From positions 35,631,529 through 35,695,528 of the forward strand of contig OY726565.1 of the NCBI GenBank assembly GCA_963383645.1: a stretch of 64,000 nt of DNA, in the 5' to 3' direction. Position numbers and translations under genes: made by a program. A model generated the notes under the pieces. The model saw only the letters and a list, made by a program, of their open reading frames with translations. It ran no database searches and was not told the origin of the DNA. This document shows positions 10,401 to 21,107 of the stretch, piece by piece. Position 1 is the stretch's first letter. Each line of letters opens with the position of its first letter. The DNA is from Muscardinus avellanarius (taxonomy: Eukaryota; Chordata; Mammalia; Rodentia; Gliridae).

Positions 10401-11448
10401 CTGAAAATATAATTAAGGCACTATCAGAATCTCTGAGCTTGGGATGAGAGATATGAAATACTAATAACAGACTATGCTTCTTAATTAAATAAAATAATTT
10501 TATAGCTTCTCAATCTATCTTTAGGAACCCTGTTAACATTTATCTGAGTGTGAGCAGATGGTTTTCTAATAAAGGACACTGACCAGAATACTTGCTGAAT
10601 CTTTCTAAATTATATTATGGCTCCATTTTCTATTGAAATCATAAGCCAGCTAAAGAACAAACTGAGGTACAAATGGCAGCTGCTATCAACTCTCCCTTCT
10701 GACTTTGTTCAAATTTCATTTCACAGATTTTTCACAATCAGTTTTAGAAAAGCCTGTATTTTACTGAAGAGGAGAAAATCCTGATTAACATCCTTCTGCT
10801 AACTAAGGAGTTCTGTCTATGTCTATTCACCTGCAAAACAAAAATGCCCAATATCTATTATGCTTGTTATTATGTGAGAAGCAAATTATTTCAGGCATGT
10901 GAAAGGAATTTTGAAGTTATAAAATGTAAGATTTGGTTAATCTGTAATAATTTGTAATTCTTGAAAGTACCGGCTTAAAAATTCACTGAAATCAAATGGG
11001 AAAAAAAATCAGTAGGATCAGTTGTGAATGTTTATAGGATTTTCATTTGGCTTTTGAGCAACAGTAGGCTTACAAAATAATGATCAACATGAATGAGAAC
11101 TGTACAGATACTGAGGGCCCAGGTGAGCTTCAGGGCTTCAGCTCTAACGTGTGGATGTGGGAATCTATGAGTCTTGCAATTCAATGGATCTTTGAATATA
11201 TGAGATCAGCAACTCAATACAAATCAGGAAAGTGATTTATCCCCCCTTGATTTAATTTGTATGGGTAGCTACAATAAAAATTTTTTTCCCATAAAATTCA
11301 CTTATTTTCCATTTAGAGGTATTTAAATTCAAAATACCATATTAAAGAGAATTACAAGAAACATAAAATTCATCCTCTTTTAACTGTATAAAAACTCAAC
11401 ATGACTTACAATGGAAATACATAAAAGGCTATGAAAAGAAAATAACTA
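10401..11448. other. Non-repetitive intergenic sequence
   Basis: AT-rich. No gene, RNA or mobile element recognised. Confidence 0.4.
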
Positions 11449-11582
11449 GCAGGGCATGGTGGAACATGCTTGTAATCTCAGTACTTGGGAGGCTGAGACA
11501 AGAGGATCCCAGGTTCAAGGTCAGCCTCAGCAACATAGTGAGATGCTCAGCAACCTAGCAACACCCTGTTTCAGAAAGAAAG

Positions 11583-11640
<58 letters not shown>

Positions 11641-11728
11641 GAAGGGTGAGTGAGTATAGCGACTGGTATAGTTCAGAGATAGAATGTGCCTGGATTCAAC
11701 CCTTATTACTTTCCTCACCCCAGTACAA
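11449..11728 (+). mobile_element. Dimeric SINE with expanded linker
   Basis: Left monomer gcagggcatggtggaacatg with gcctcagcaacatagtgaga, then a long AAAG microsatellite where the A-rich linker should be, then a right monomer (tatagttcagagatagaatg) ending ccccagtac. The right half is diverged and carries a few extra bases (ttattactttcctca). An old copy. Confidence 0.82.
11574..11642 (+). repeat. (AAAG)n microsatellite
   Basis: About 16 AAAG units, nearly pure, inside the SINE linker. Likely to vary in length between individuals. Confidence 0.97.
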
Positions 11729-11975
11729 TTATTCAATTATTCCACAGAAAAATCCTATAAGCTGGTCAAAGGGGTTAAATTTTAATATCTCTTCTGTTCT
11801 CTATCTATACACCACACATGTAGGATTCACCCCTCCCCCCCCCACACACACAATCATACACACACCATACATATACACGTATATATTTATATATGAAAAT
11901 TGTATTTATTTAAAATATTTTAGGATCCCTCTAGATATTTAAGTGAACATTTAACTACTAACTACAGTTTTCTGG

Positions 11976-12189
11976 ATTTTTTTTTTTTCGCAGGTCTGGG
12001 GATGGAACCCAGGGGCATTTGACCTCCGAGCTACACCCCCTGCACTATTTTTTATTCTTTATTTTGAGACAGGATCTCACTAAGTTGCAGAGGGCCTCAC
12101 TAAGTAACAGAGGCTGTCCACGAACCACAATCATCCAATCTGAGCCTCCCGAATGCTGGGATTACAAGCATGCACCACCATTCCCAGTT
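11976..12189 (-). mobile_element. Dimeric B1/ID-type SINE, long-left form
   Basis: Right monomer ggtctggggatggaacccag, linker attctttattttgagacagg, left monomer ending caccaccattcccag. Flanking repeats ctaactacag (11958-11967) and ctaactatag (12190-12199) differ at one base. Confidence 0.9.
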
Positions 12190-12297
12190 CTAACTATAGG
12201 TTTGAAACATCAGTTGCTTTTTTATATAAATTTAAGGTGGTCATTCAACAATTATAATACATTATATGAGAATGTTTTAAAAAGTATGATGGTCTTT

Positions 12298-12725
12298 CCA
12301 GGAATAGTAGTGGTCCATGCCTGTAGTTGAGAGGCTAAGACAGAGTGATCACAATTTCAAGGCCAGTCTCAAAAACTTAGTGAGTTTCTAAGCAAATTAG
12401 TGAAACCCTGTTTCTAAACAGAAAATAAAGAGCCAAGCATAGTGGCACATGCTTATAATCCCAGCATTCGGGAGGCTGAGACAGGAGGATCGTGGTTCTG
12501 GACAGCCTTAGCTACTTAGTGAGGCCCTTTGCAACCCAGCAAGACCCTATTTCAAAATAAAGAATAGAATATAGGACTGGGGGTGTACCTTGGAGGCAGA
12601 ATGCCACTGGGTTCCATCCCCAGTACCGTAAAAAATGAAAAAATAAAATAAAATAAAATAAAATAAAATAAGGAAGGGGGTGTAGTTAAGAGAATGGCCC
12701 TGAATTAAATCCCCAGTACCACTAA
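12298..12725 (+). mobile_element. Old dimeric SINE split by a younger SINE
   Basis: A diverged left monomer (12298-12430: ggtccatgcctgtagttgag, aaaccctgtttctaaac) and a right monomer (12671-12725: ggaagggggtgtagttaaga, ccccagtacc) are separated by another complete SINE that landed in the A-rich linker. Confidence 0.82.
12432..12670 (+). mobile_element. Dimeric B1/ID-type SINE nested in older SINE
   Basis: Complete long-left copy (gccaagcatagtggcacatg to ccccagtaccgt) with an (AAAAT)n tail at about 12641-12670. The target was the A-rich linker of the older copy. Confidence 0.88.
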
Positions 12726-13381
12726 ATGGGGGGGGGGCTGATAGTCTTCACCAAAATGGTGACTTGGCTGAATACATGTCATGATGAACTGACTTCTTTA
12801 TACATTAAACAAAAGAATTGCTAATAAACAGCTATGAATCAAATGAGGCTGTCAGTTTAAACAAAAGCAATTACTACATTTATTGCTGATGATAAACTCA
12901 AGCTTTAAAGGAAAAATTAGAAGTGTGAAAACTTGAATTCATCAAAGCACATTTAATAGTGTCCTAGTACTAAAAGATTTTCTGATGAGAAAAATCATAA
13001 CATTAACAAATGTCATTTTATACTATGTAATGAAATTATCAACAATTGGAAAGTTTACAAAAATCAGTGAACAGATATTTTCCAAATGACCAATGCATGG
13101 GTAAAAGATACTTTCAAAAAGGAATATATCAGAATACAAAAAGTTCCTTGCTATGATTGCATACTAGTTGACCTCAAGAATATTATGTTTGCTCATATTC
13201 TTCTGCATGCCTGTTATTCTCTTGTTACTCTATCTACACATACTACTAATTCTTTGAGATCTCTCAAATCTTGCATATAAGATGTACTAAAACATCCATT
13301 AATTGTTATGATAAATTATGAAATGCATTATAAGTTAAATATTTCATATACCACCTTTTTAGAGACAAAAACTATACATAC

Positions 13382-13383
<2 letters not shown>
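12726..13383. other. Non-repetitive intergenic sequence
   Basis: Begins with a G run at about 12729. Otherwise no gene or repeat recognised. Confidence 0.4.
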
Positions 13384-13412
<29 letters not shown>

Positions 13413-13425
13413 TGTATATATATAT
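13384..13425 (+). repeat. (TATG)n microsatellite
   Basis: About eight to nine pure TATG units followed by a short TA run, directly against the tail side of a minus-strand SINE. Probably grew from that SINE's A-rich tail. Confidence 0.95.
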
Positions 13426-13600
13426 GGTGCTGGGGTTTCTGGAACCCTTCTAACCTCCGGGCTACACTCCCAGACCTATTTTATATTTTATTTGGAAACA
13501 GGGTCTCTAAAGCCAGCGAGGCTGGCTTTGAACCTGCAGGATCCTCCTGTATCCGCCTCCCAAGTGTGGGGAATACAAGCGTGTGCTACCACGCCTGGCC
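13426..13600 (-). mobile_element. Dimeric B1/ID-type SINE, short-left form
   Basis: ggtgctggggtttctggaac (right monomer), gggtctctaaagccagcgag (short-left signature on minus) and an end at ccacgcctggcc. The tail has been replaced by the TATG microsatellite. Confidence 0.92.
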
Positions 13601-13867
13601 AAAAACAAATATTTTAGATTGATTTCCCATATGCTATTGAGAATTCAGAGGTGTGAGACACATTTTTCTACCTGGAGAACAAAAACCCTTCCTGTATACT
13701 ATTTACCTGAAAACCACTCTTGACAGCCTAGTCCCCTATGATCTCTTATACTGTGGGAAGCATCTACTTGAAGCCTATCAGGTCTACACTGTAAGTACAT
13801 TTTTCACGGTTAGGGGAAATTGAACATTCATTGAAAACTTGCCTGATAGGTGTTGTAATCTGTTCAG

Positions 13868-14268
13868 GATTCTTTAACAAATGCCATATATAGAGCAGGT
13901 TACAAACAACAGAAACTTGTTTCTTACAGTTGTGGAGTTCAAGATCAAGACACCAGCAGACTTGATGTCTATGACCAGCAGAGTCTGTATAGATGGTGAT
14001 TTCTACCTGAGTTATCACATGGTGAAAAGGGAAAATAAACTCTTTTGGGCCTTCTTTATAATGAACTAGTCCCATACTTGAGGGCTTTACCCATATGACT
14101 TAGTCAACTACCCAAAGGCCTTACCTCTTATTACTACCACAGATATTATATTAGGTTTCAACATAAGAATTTTGGTGACACTACCACAAATATTATATTA
14201 GCTTTCAACATAAGAATTAGGTTTCAACATAAGAATTTTGGTGACACAGAAACACTCAGATCACAGAA
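13868..14268 (-). mobile_element. MLT1-like (MaLR) LTR, ancient
   Basis: On the plus strand the order acaaacaacagaaacttgtt, aagatcaagacaccagcaga, cacatggtgaaaagggaaaa, cttgagggctttacccatat, aggtttcaacataagaattt matches the reverse complement of MLT1-type LTRs as I know them. Strongly diverged, with an internal duplication (14134-14247). No internal retroviral sequence lies next to it. Confidence 0.65.
14134..14247. repeat. Local tandem repeat, two and a half units
   Basis: A 47-bp unit (14134-14180: ctaccacagatattatatta ... ttttggtgaca) is followed by a 39-bp unit with the same start (14181-14219) and then a partial unit (14220-14247) that starts at ggtttcaacataag. One or two base changes separate the units, so the duplication is far younger than the surrounding LTR. 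Confidence 0.9.
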
Positions 14269-14657
14269 ACAGTTTACAATAGTTTGAAGAATTATTTTCC
14301 TGTCTATAGTTCAACATTTTAAAATTACTTAATCTTTGTATTACTTAATTTTTTGTTTTTGTATTTATATTTGTTTCTCATCCTAATTAAAAAAGAATAA
14401 AAAATACAAATTTGTCAGATATTTGTATATACATATGTATATATTACACATATTACTGTTTATGAATGAACCAATTGACTCATATGAGTAATGTTGGATA
14501 ATTCACAAATATCTTCAAAACACACTAATGATATCTATTACAAATGCAAATAACAATGACATTTTTGAATCCTTGACCACAGTGAATAGTTCTTCCTCTA
14601 TTCTGTGTATCTAAAACACCTAACAAAGAATATTATTAATTGGATTAAATTCAATGA
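14269..14657. other. Non-repetitive AT-rich sequence
   Basis: No recognisable feature. Confidence 0.4.
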
Positions 14658-15633
14658 GAGGACTTCCGGGAAGATGGTGACAGAGAAGAGCGAGGTTTAT
14701 GAGCCCCACTAACAACTAATCTCTATTACCACAAAATAAGTGCCTTTCACAGCCAGAAAACACCATCAGCAAAGAAACAAAAAATGTAAATACAAGGGAC
14801 AGAGAAAAAGAGGGGAAAAACAAGACACCAGAAAGAAACCAGACCGCAGTGCTGCGGCCGGAGCTGCGGCAAGGAGTGGCACGGGTGCCATCTTCCCTTG
14901 CAGCACCAGGCCCCAGAGAGGAGGGGGACTCAGAACTGAGCTCAGAACCAGAGAGGAGACACGCCAGCTTCACGGCTGAGGACGTGGAAGCAGCACCATA
15001 CTGCCACGGGAGTGGTGAGTTCACCATATGGCTCCAGACCAACGCAATCAACAGTGCACCAGGCTCCAGAGAGGAGCGGCAGACAGTGAGCCGAGATGAG
15101 TGGCTGCAGAACAGCTGGTAGAATTCGGCAGAATTTTCGGCGCAGGGAGTGTCTAAAGCTCCCAGGGGCCGAGCTCAGCGCACCCTGCAGGGACTCATAG
15201 CAGAGCTCAAAACCAGAGAAGAAATATGCCAGCCTCACGGCCGAGGGCGTGGCAGTGGTGCCATATTGCCACCAGGAGCAGCAGCAGTGAATTTACCGAG
15301 TCCACTACAGCTCCATCAGGGCACTCAACAACAGTGAGTCAAATTGCGGCCCCTAGAGGAGAAATCCCAGTACTGTACTCCCAAGGACTTGACCCAGTGG
15401 GGGAGTGGCGGTGGTAAAGATATCACACCATAGCCACAACTCCCTACAGAACACCCAACCTGGCACCCCCAATGGTCTAAAGCAGCTTCAATTGACTCCC
15501 TGGGTCTGAGACTTTGCGATACAACCCAGTAAAGGAGTAGTGGTGACTGAGATACCACAGACTTGAAATCCATAGCACGTTAAGTTGTAGTGACCCAGGG
15601 AAGAACCCAGAGAAGGCACAAACTTCTGAATTC
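14658..15633 (+). promoter_or_regulatory. L1 5' UTR with tandem monomers
   Basis: GC- and CpG-rich 5' UTR, presumably the internal promoter of the element. About 80 bp starting at 14929 (ctcagaactgag...) recurs at 15194 (ctcatagcagag...) with roughly 80 percent identity by eye, including gccagc(t/c)tcacgg and ccata(c/t)tgccac. That gives a period of 265 bp, a monomer-type promoter as known in murine L1s. Confidence 0.7.
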
Positions 15634-16535
15634 ATGGGAAAGAGGAATAACAATGGAGCAATGAATGCCCACAACCCCATAACCTCAGAACCTGATAAAA
15701 CAGAAATTCAGAGATGTCTAGAAGATCAAATCAGAAAAATAACTGTAGAAATAATAGAGGTGCTTCAAAAAGAATTCAGAGAGAGCCAAAAAGAGATAAA
15801 GGATGCAATCAATGAAGTAAAGGCCTCAATTCAAAGTATAAACAACCGATTAGACCACATGGAGAATAGAATCTTGCTCCTAGAAGATGATCACTCCAAA
15901 AATGATCACATAGTTTCTAATTTAGAAAAGAAAAAATCCGACAGCAGGAATCTAACATTGAAGAAATATGGGCCCATTTTAAGAGAGCAAACCTAAGAAT
16001 AACTGGAATAGAGGAGGGTAAAGAAGGTGAAACCAAAGGGATCAACAATCTCTTCAAGGAAGTAATAGCAGACAATCTTCCAAAAATAGAGCAAGAGGTC
16101 GATATACAGGTCCAGGAAACTTATAGAACCCCCTTTAGACAGGATCGGAGAAGAGGATCCCCATGCCACATTATTGTCTAAATGACCAATGTGGAAGCCA
16201 AGCAGAGAATCTTAAAGGCAACAAAAACAAAGGGCCAAGTGACATTCAGAGGCAAACCAATTAGAATCACTCCAGACTTCCCAAACCAAGTCATGAGAGC
16301 CAGAAGGGCTTGGAGTAACATATTCCAAACTCTGAAAGAAAACAACTTACAGCCAAGAATTTCTATCAAATTAGATGGAGAAATAAGAAGCTTCCATGAC
16401 AAACAGAAACTGAAGGAATTTATGTCTTCAAAACCAGCACTAGAGAAAATACTCAAAGAGATTAACTACAAAGAAGAAATAGGTAACACACACCAGAACC
16501 AGAGAAACAAGAGTTTCCATCCAGCAGACAACTAA
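15634..16535 (+). pseudogene. L1 ORF1 (RNA-binding protein), broken
   Basis: ATG at 15634 (MGKRNNNGAMNAHNP). The first 120 residues include a heptad-rich coiled-coil stretch (about residues 30-100: IEVLQKEFRESQKEIKDAIN, INNRLDHMENRILLLEDDHS). A frameshift near 15935 moves the continuation to another frame, and an in-frame taa at 16179-16181, just before the MTNVEAKQRILKATK part, replaces what is a Lys codon in the copy at 5 kb. The C-terminal domain (RGKPIRITPD) then runs to the stop at 16533-16535. The total is close to a normal 300-codon ORF1. Confidence 0.85.
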
Positions 16536-16555
16536 GATTGGTTATCTTCAGAGAG

Positions 16556-17245
16556 TCATTATTTATGTTCGTCTTTTACCTATTTCTAAATTGTATTGCT
16601 TCCTTTTATTGTTGCTAATTTTTAGGACTTCTATTTGGAATATTAATATACCTTCAGATATAGCATTTGGAAATATTTTATCCCATTCTATAAGTAACTT
16701 TTAACCCTGTTTACATTGTCTTTGGATGTACAATTTTTTTATTTTTTAGGGAGTTTGTTTACCCTTCTGTTGCCTGTGCCATTGAAATCATATCCAAGAA
16801 ATCACTGCCAATTTCAATGTTGTGAGGTTTTATGACCCAGATTTTCTTCTACAAGTTTATAGTCTTAAGATTTATATTTAGGTCTTTTATCTATTTTGAA
16901 TTAATATTTGTATATGGTGTTAGGAAAGGGTCCAATTTTATTCTTTTCCATGTAAGTATTATTTTTTAACAATATTTAGTTAAAAGATTATTATTTCCTT
17001 CACCAAATGTTCGTGGAAACCTTGTCAAAAATAACTTGACAAAATATAAAAAAAAATATCTCTAGGCTGTTATTTAACTCCAATGGTTTATATATCTGCC
17101 TTTAAAACAGTACTACACTGTTTCAATTATTGTAGCTCTATAAGGTTTGAAATCAGAAAATAATATATCTTCTAACTTTGTTCTCTTTTGAGATCGTTTT
17201 GGGTATCTAGAGTCCATATTTTATATTAGGATAGATTTTTTTTTC
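16556..17245 (-). mobile_element. Ancient L1 (L1M-type) ORF2 fragment
   Basis: Minus-strand L1 ORF2 C-terminal sequence, much more diverged than the other L1s: the plus strand shows the order ttagggagtttgtttaccct, gtccaattttattcttttcc, caatatttagttaaaag, ttgtagctctataaggtttg, as in antisense ORF2 elsewhere in the window. No open frame survives. Confidence 0.75.
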
Positions 17246-17429
17246 TGAAAAATAAATAAATAAATGTATGATAGTTTCACCTAAAAAAAAGAAAAAATAT
17301 CCTCTGGTAAGAAAGAAAGCAAAAAAAATATTGAAATGTTATCTTTAAGTCATCAAAAGCTTGGTATCAGACAAATGAAACTGTTATGTGAGATTATCAT
17401 TTTTAATTTTGGATAAATTGCTATAATAC

Positions 17430-17596
17430 TAGATGTCAACCACTAAGCCAAGCATGGGAAGGAGGGATGGGGAGGGAACGGGGTGGGGATAGGGTAGGGG
17501 CTGACTGGGTGTTGTGTGTATGTGTGCCTACAAAAGTTTTTTTTTTTTTTTATCCCATTATGATGTATGAATACAGTGCACCAATAAAAAAAAATA
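17430..17596 (+). mobile_element. L1 3' UTR end
   Basis: Short 5'-truncated L1: ccactaagccaagcatggga, a G-rich stretch, gtgtatgtgtgcctac, gatgtatgaatacagtgcac and caataaaaaaaa. The same order occurs at the 3' ends near 2090, 29.6 kb and 58.1 kb. Confidence 0.8.
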
Positions 17597-17722
17597 GGGT
17601 TGGGGGTCTAGCTCAGAGGTAGAAGGCCCCTGGGTTTAACCTCCAGCATCAAAAAAAACAAAAACCAGTCAGAGCCAGGCATGGTGGTGCACATCTGTGA
17701 CCCCAATACTGTGGAGAAAAAA
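17597..17722 (+). mobile_element. SINE pieces: lone right monomer, then truncated left monomer
   Basis: 17597-17665 is a right (ID-like) monomer alone (gggggtctagctcagaggta, cctgggtttaacctccagca). 17677-17712 is a short left-monomer start (gccaggcatggtggtgcaca) that breaks off. The right monomer follows directly on the L1 A-tail. Confidence 0.7.
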
Positions 17723-17835
17723 AAATTCAATGAGACATACCAAAGACAAATCTACATTTGTGTCTGACCTGGACTATTCATATTAGTTTATCATGAAAAA
17801 GCAGAAAGCAGTTTGATAGCTTTTTAGAAGTTGTA

Positions 17836-17838
<3 letters not shown>

Positions 17839-17881
<43 letters not shown>
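17839..17881 (+). repeat. (GT)n microsatellite
   Basis: About 21 pure GT units, at the tail side of the minus-strand SINE that follows. Confidence 0.97.
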
Positions 17882-17889
<8 letters not shown>

Positions 17890-18050
17890 GATTGAATCCA
17901 AGGGCATTCCACCTCCAAGCTACATCCCTAGCCTTATTTTTTATTCTTTATTTTGAAACAAAGTTTCACTATATTGTCCAGGACCTCACTAAGTAGCTGA
18001 GGTTGGTGGCATCTTTGGGATTACAAATGGGTGCCACTATGCCCCACATG
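17882..18050 (-). mobile_element. Dimeric SINE, diverged and shortened
   Basis: Right monomer tttcagggattgaatccaag, linker attctttattttgaaacaaa, left monomer with an internal loss (ggttggtggcatctttggga) ending tgccactatgcccc. An old copy. Confidence 0.82.
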
Positions 18051-18221
18051 AAGCTGTATCTTAAAAGCTTTTTTTTTTTTTTGCTTTATAGCATAATATT
18101 TTAAGGAATAAAGCTGTCTTAGGATGAAAAGTTATTGTTTCTGTTGTTTATTTTTGACATTTTTCAATGTCCCACTAATCTTTGAGCTTTTCTGCTACAT
18201 GGTGGTCGTGTTCAGATTTAT

Positions 18222-18436
18222 TTTGTGTGTGTGTGTGGGTCTGGGGATGGAACCCAGGGGCACTCGACCTCCGAGCTACACCCCTGTCCTATTTTTTTAT
18301 TCTTTATTTTGAAACACGGTCTCACTAAGTTGTGGAGGGCCTCACTAAATAGCTGAGGCTGTCCATGAACAGCTATCCTCCAGTCTCAGCCTCCCAAATG
18401 CTGGGATTACAAGCATGTGCCACTACGTCCAACTTG
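18222..18436 (-). mobile_element. Dimeric B1/ID-type SINE, long-left form
   Basis: GT-rich start, ggtctggggatggaacccag, attctttattttgaaacacg, end gccactacgtccaact. Flanks gtgttcagattta (left) and gtgttcagaatttt (right) form an imperfect direct repeat. Confidence 0.9.
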
Positions 18437-18450
18437 GTGTTCAGAATTTT

Positions 18451-20894
18451 AACAGAGAAATTTCATTTCAGAGAAAGAAGCTATCATATTAAGCAGACAT
18501 TTTACTTCTACAGAAAGTAAAACAGTATACTATTCAACTTAAAGGAGAGAATTTGATTAAAATTCAAATGAAACTTTATTACATATCTGAATTCCTAATC
18601 TGGCCCCCTTATTGTAAAATTTTGATGTTCAATTCATTATAAAAATATTTTCTAGGCCCACCTGCAAATAAAAAGTTATATTGCACTAAATCAAATTGTA
18701 TGTCTAGGCCATTAAAGAACTAACCATATACCACATGTAGTAATAATACAAATTCACTCTTTCAGAAGCCATTACTGTTTTACCCTTTTAAATATCTGCT
18801 TTCCATAGTCTGAATGTATACCATTTTCAATATGTTCCACATAGAAATAAAAAAAAGAAAAAAAGAAAATAGGGCTTGGGGGAAAAATAAATACCTGCTT
18901 TCAATGTCTGTAGGTGCTTTTTAATACACTAGTCCTTTAAAGAGTAAATGCAATGAAATATATAATATATTCTCTCAAATGCTTAACCATTTTGCACATT
19001 TCTACTATTAAAATAGAAATAAAATTGCTATTACTTTTTACCAAATTCTGCCACTGATTTTATACTTTAATATTAAGTGTGTTTACTAGTAAGGGTTCAA
19101 AATCAATGTTACATGTGATTAATGTTCATGGAAACAGTGCCTCAAATGTTAATGCATTATTGTGTAAAATAGCAATTCACCAAAAAGTGATGGATATAAA
19201 CATCCATTGCCTGAATTAAAGAGATTTTCCTCTACTGTTACAGAGAATTACATGGAAATTACTACTTTGGCATTCCCAGCACTACTAAATAGCTAGTCTA
19301 CTCCAGAGTAAGTACTACAGCTCTATAATCACCAAGGCTGTGTAGAGCACAAGTTATTCTTCATAAATTTCTTTAAAATTCTAATTTTTCCTTATTTTCA
19401 TTCTTTGAGCATCTGAGTACTTTCAAGAAAATATAGCAAAAAGGAAACTAATGTCTATATAAAAAGCCACAAACCATAAATTGCAGTTAAAATTGTAATC
19501 TCCAAAGAAAGTATTAACAAAAATAGGGAAGGTGCTTTTCCTCAGAGTAAACAGTACTTCAGTAAGGTAACAATCAATGTATCCTTCTCTCCCACCCAGG
19601 CATGCACTATGTCATCAGTGCATTTAATTACTCTGCAATGCTTTCTTCCTGGACCACCCTTACTCCTATGGGATTAACACCCTTTTCCTTCTGCGATGTT
19701 TTCCGGAAATGCCAGCAACCATAAAAAAGATTTCTCCTGAGTCTTTTTAAACTTGCTCTCTAGATTAAAATATTAGCATTATCTTCACATATGTCTGAAT
19801 ATATTAAATAATACATGGTCCGGCTTCTTCAAAACTTATTTTAGGTGGTGATCTTTCAAAAAGATTACTGATCTACTTTGGTTTGGATGCTGCAGTGAAT
19901 ATTATCTGTTCACAATTAAACAATTAAGTGTCCCAGGTGCCTCATCAGCCACTAACTCACTTCACAGTAAGAGCCCAGTAAATGTCATTAATAATAACGG
20001 ACAACAATATAATTTTAAATGTTACAGTTCATATTTAAAATGACATGGTTAATAAATGAGAGCAAAAGTATGATCACATTTTAATTAGCACTGCAAATCA
20101 TAATTAGAAAGGAGACTACCTCATTGACCTAATGGAAACCTGGCTCTGCACTTCATGTGGCAAACACCAGAGATTTCTCTGGAGGGAAGCTTAGAGTGTG
20201 ACAATCCAGTGGGAAAGGAGCAGGACTACATAGCAGTAGACCTAGTGTGCCATCTCACAGCCAGCAAAGTGGCCTTCCCAAAAGTCCCAGCAGAAGTAAG
20301 CCTGTGGTCCAAAGCAGAGCTTGATGATGCAATCCCCAAATGCCCTTTCTTCTATATTTTTCAAATATTTTCATTCTTTGATTCTTATTCACTTGATATT
20401 CAATGTGCACATCACTCTTTATAGTCACTGATCAAAGTGACAGGCACCTGTCTCCCAAGCTCCCTTTCCTTCTGCTTCACATGTGGCTATCATCTTAAAT
20501 GGTTACCATGAGCTGCAGAGGAACTGCTAAGGCCCCCAATGAACAATTTCTTATCCTAGTCACTTACAATGAACTTCACATCAGCTCTATTCTGACAACT
20601 GGAAGTGATGCAGTTTCAAAATCTCAAGCTCCACACTTAAATTCTACAGTTAGAAAGCAGCTTTCCTCCTTCCTGTTTCTTTTATTCACTGTACTTGTCA
20701 TTGACAGCCTAACCTGATCTAGAACTCCTTCAAGACTGCCTTTTGGTTTCTTCCCATTTCTTCCATATGTACTTTTTAATGATCAAATACATGCCATGCA
20801 TATCTCATATATTATCAGATAAAGATAGAGAAACTCAAATGGGCCTTTTGAACTTAATTCTTTTAGAGATGAAAGGATTTCTGCATATAAAATG
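18451..20894. other. Repeat-poor intergenic sequence
   Basis: 2.4 kb without a convincing L1, SINE or LTR, apart from a doubtful scrap at about 18812-18885 (an L1-3'-end-like piece and gggcttgggg). The frame at 20155-20424 shows no domain I recognise. Several TAAT-rich stretches (about 19940-20110) have the look of conserved AT-rich regulatory DNA, but this is only an impression. Confidence 0.4.
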
Positions 20895-20902
20895 AAGATA
20901 CA

Positions 20903-21099
20903 GCCTGGCGTGGTGGCGCAAGCTGGCAATCCCCATGCTTGGGAGGCAGAGACAGGAGGATCACGCAGGTTCAAAGCCAGCCATGCTGGCTTAAGAGACC
21001 CTGTTTCCAAATAAAAAAGTATAAAATAGGTCTGGGAGTGTAGCCCAGAGGTAGAAGGGCTTCCAGGATCCCCAGTAACACCAAAAAAAAAAAAAAAAA
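20903..21099 (+). mobile_element. Dimeric B1/ID-type SINE, short-left form
   Basis: gcctggcgtggtggcgcaag, ggcttaagagaccctgtttc, gtctgggagtgtagcccaga, A19 tail. Direct repeat aagataca at 20895-20902 and 21100-21107. Confidence 0.95.
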
Positions 21100-21107
21100 A
21101 AGATACA

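Larger units (their letters stand above)
14658..16537 (+). mobile_element. L1 retrotransposon, 5' half only
   Basis: Begins at an L1 5' end (gacttccgggaagatggtga), continues through a GC-rich 5' UTR and a complete but broken ORF1, and ends abruptly at the ORF1 stop (about 16537), next to an unrelated ancient antisense L1. ORF2, 3' UTR and A-tail are missing. L1 insertions normally keep the 3' end, so a later deletion or rearrangement is implied. Confidence 0.88.

Noticed and set aside
11449..11728. Alu element
   Set aside because: The left monomer resembles Alu/B1 because both derive from 7SL RNA, but the right monomer is tRNA/ID-like, which excludes primate Alu.
13384..13425. CRISPR-like or other ordered array
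   Set aside because: Pure 4-bp microsatellite with no spacers; the window is mammalian.
17597..17665. tRNA gene
   Set aside because: The box A and box B-like sequence belongs to the right monomer of the SINE; no cloverleaf with acceptor stem, and the same sequence recurs in every SINE copy.
18812..18885. L1 3' end plus SINE right-monomer start
   Set aside because: Only short matches (gtataccattttcaatatgt; agggcttgggg). Too little to call a separate element.
20155..20424. 89-residue frame in the repeat-poor island
   Set aside because: Starts with a plausible composition but ends in AT-rich sequence, with no domain recognised. Left as non-coding pending conservation data.
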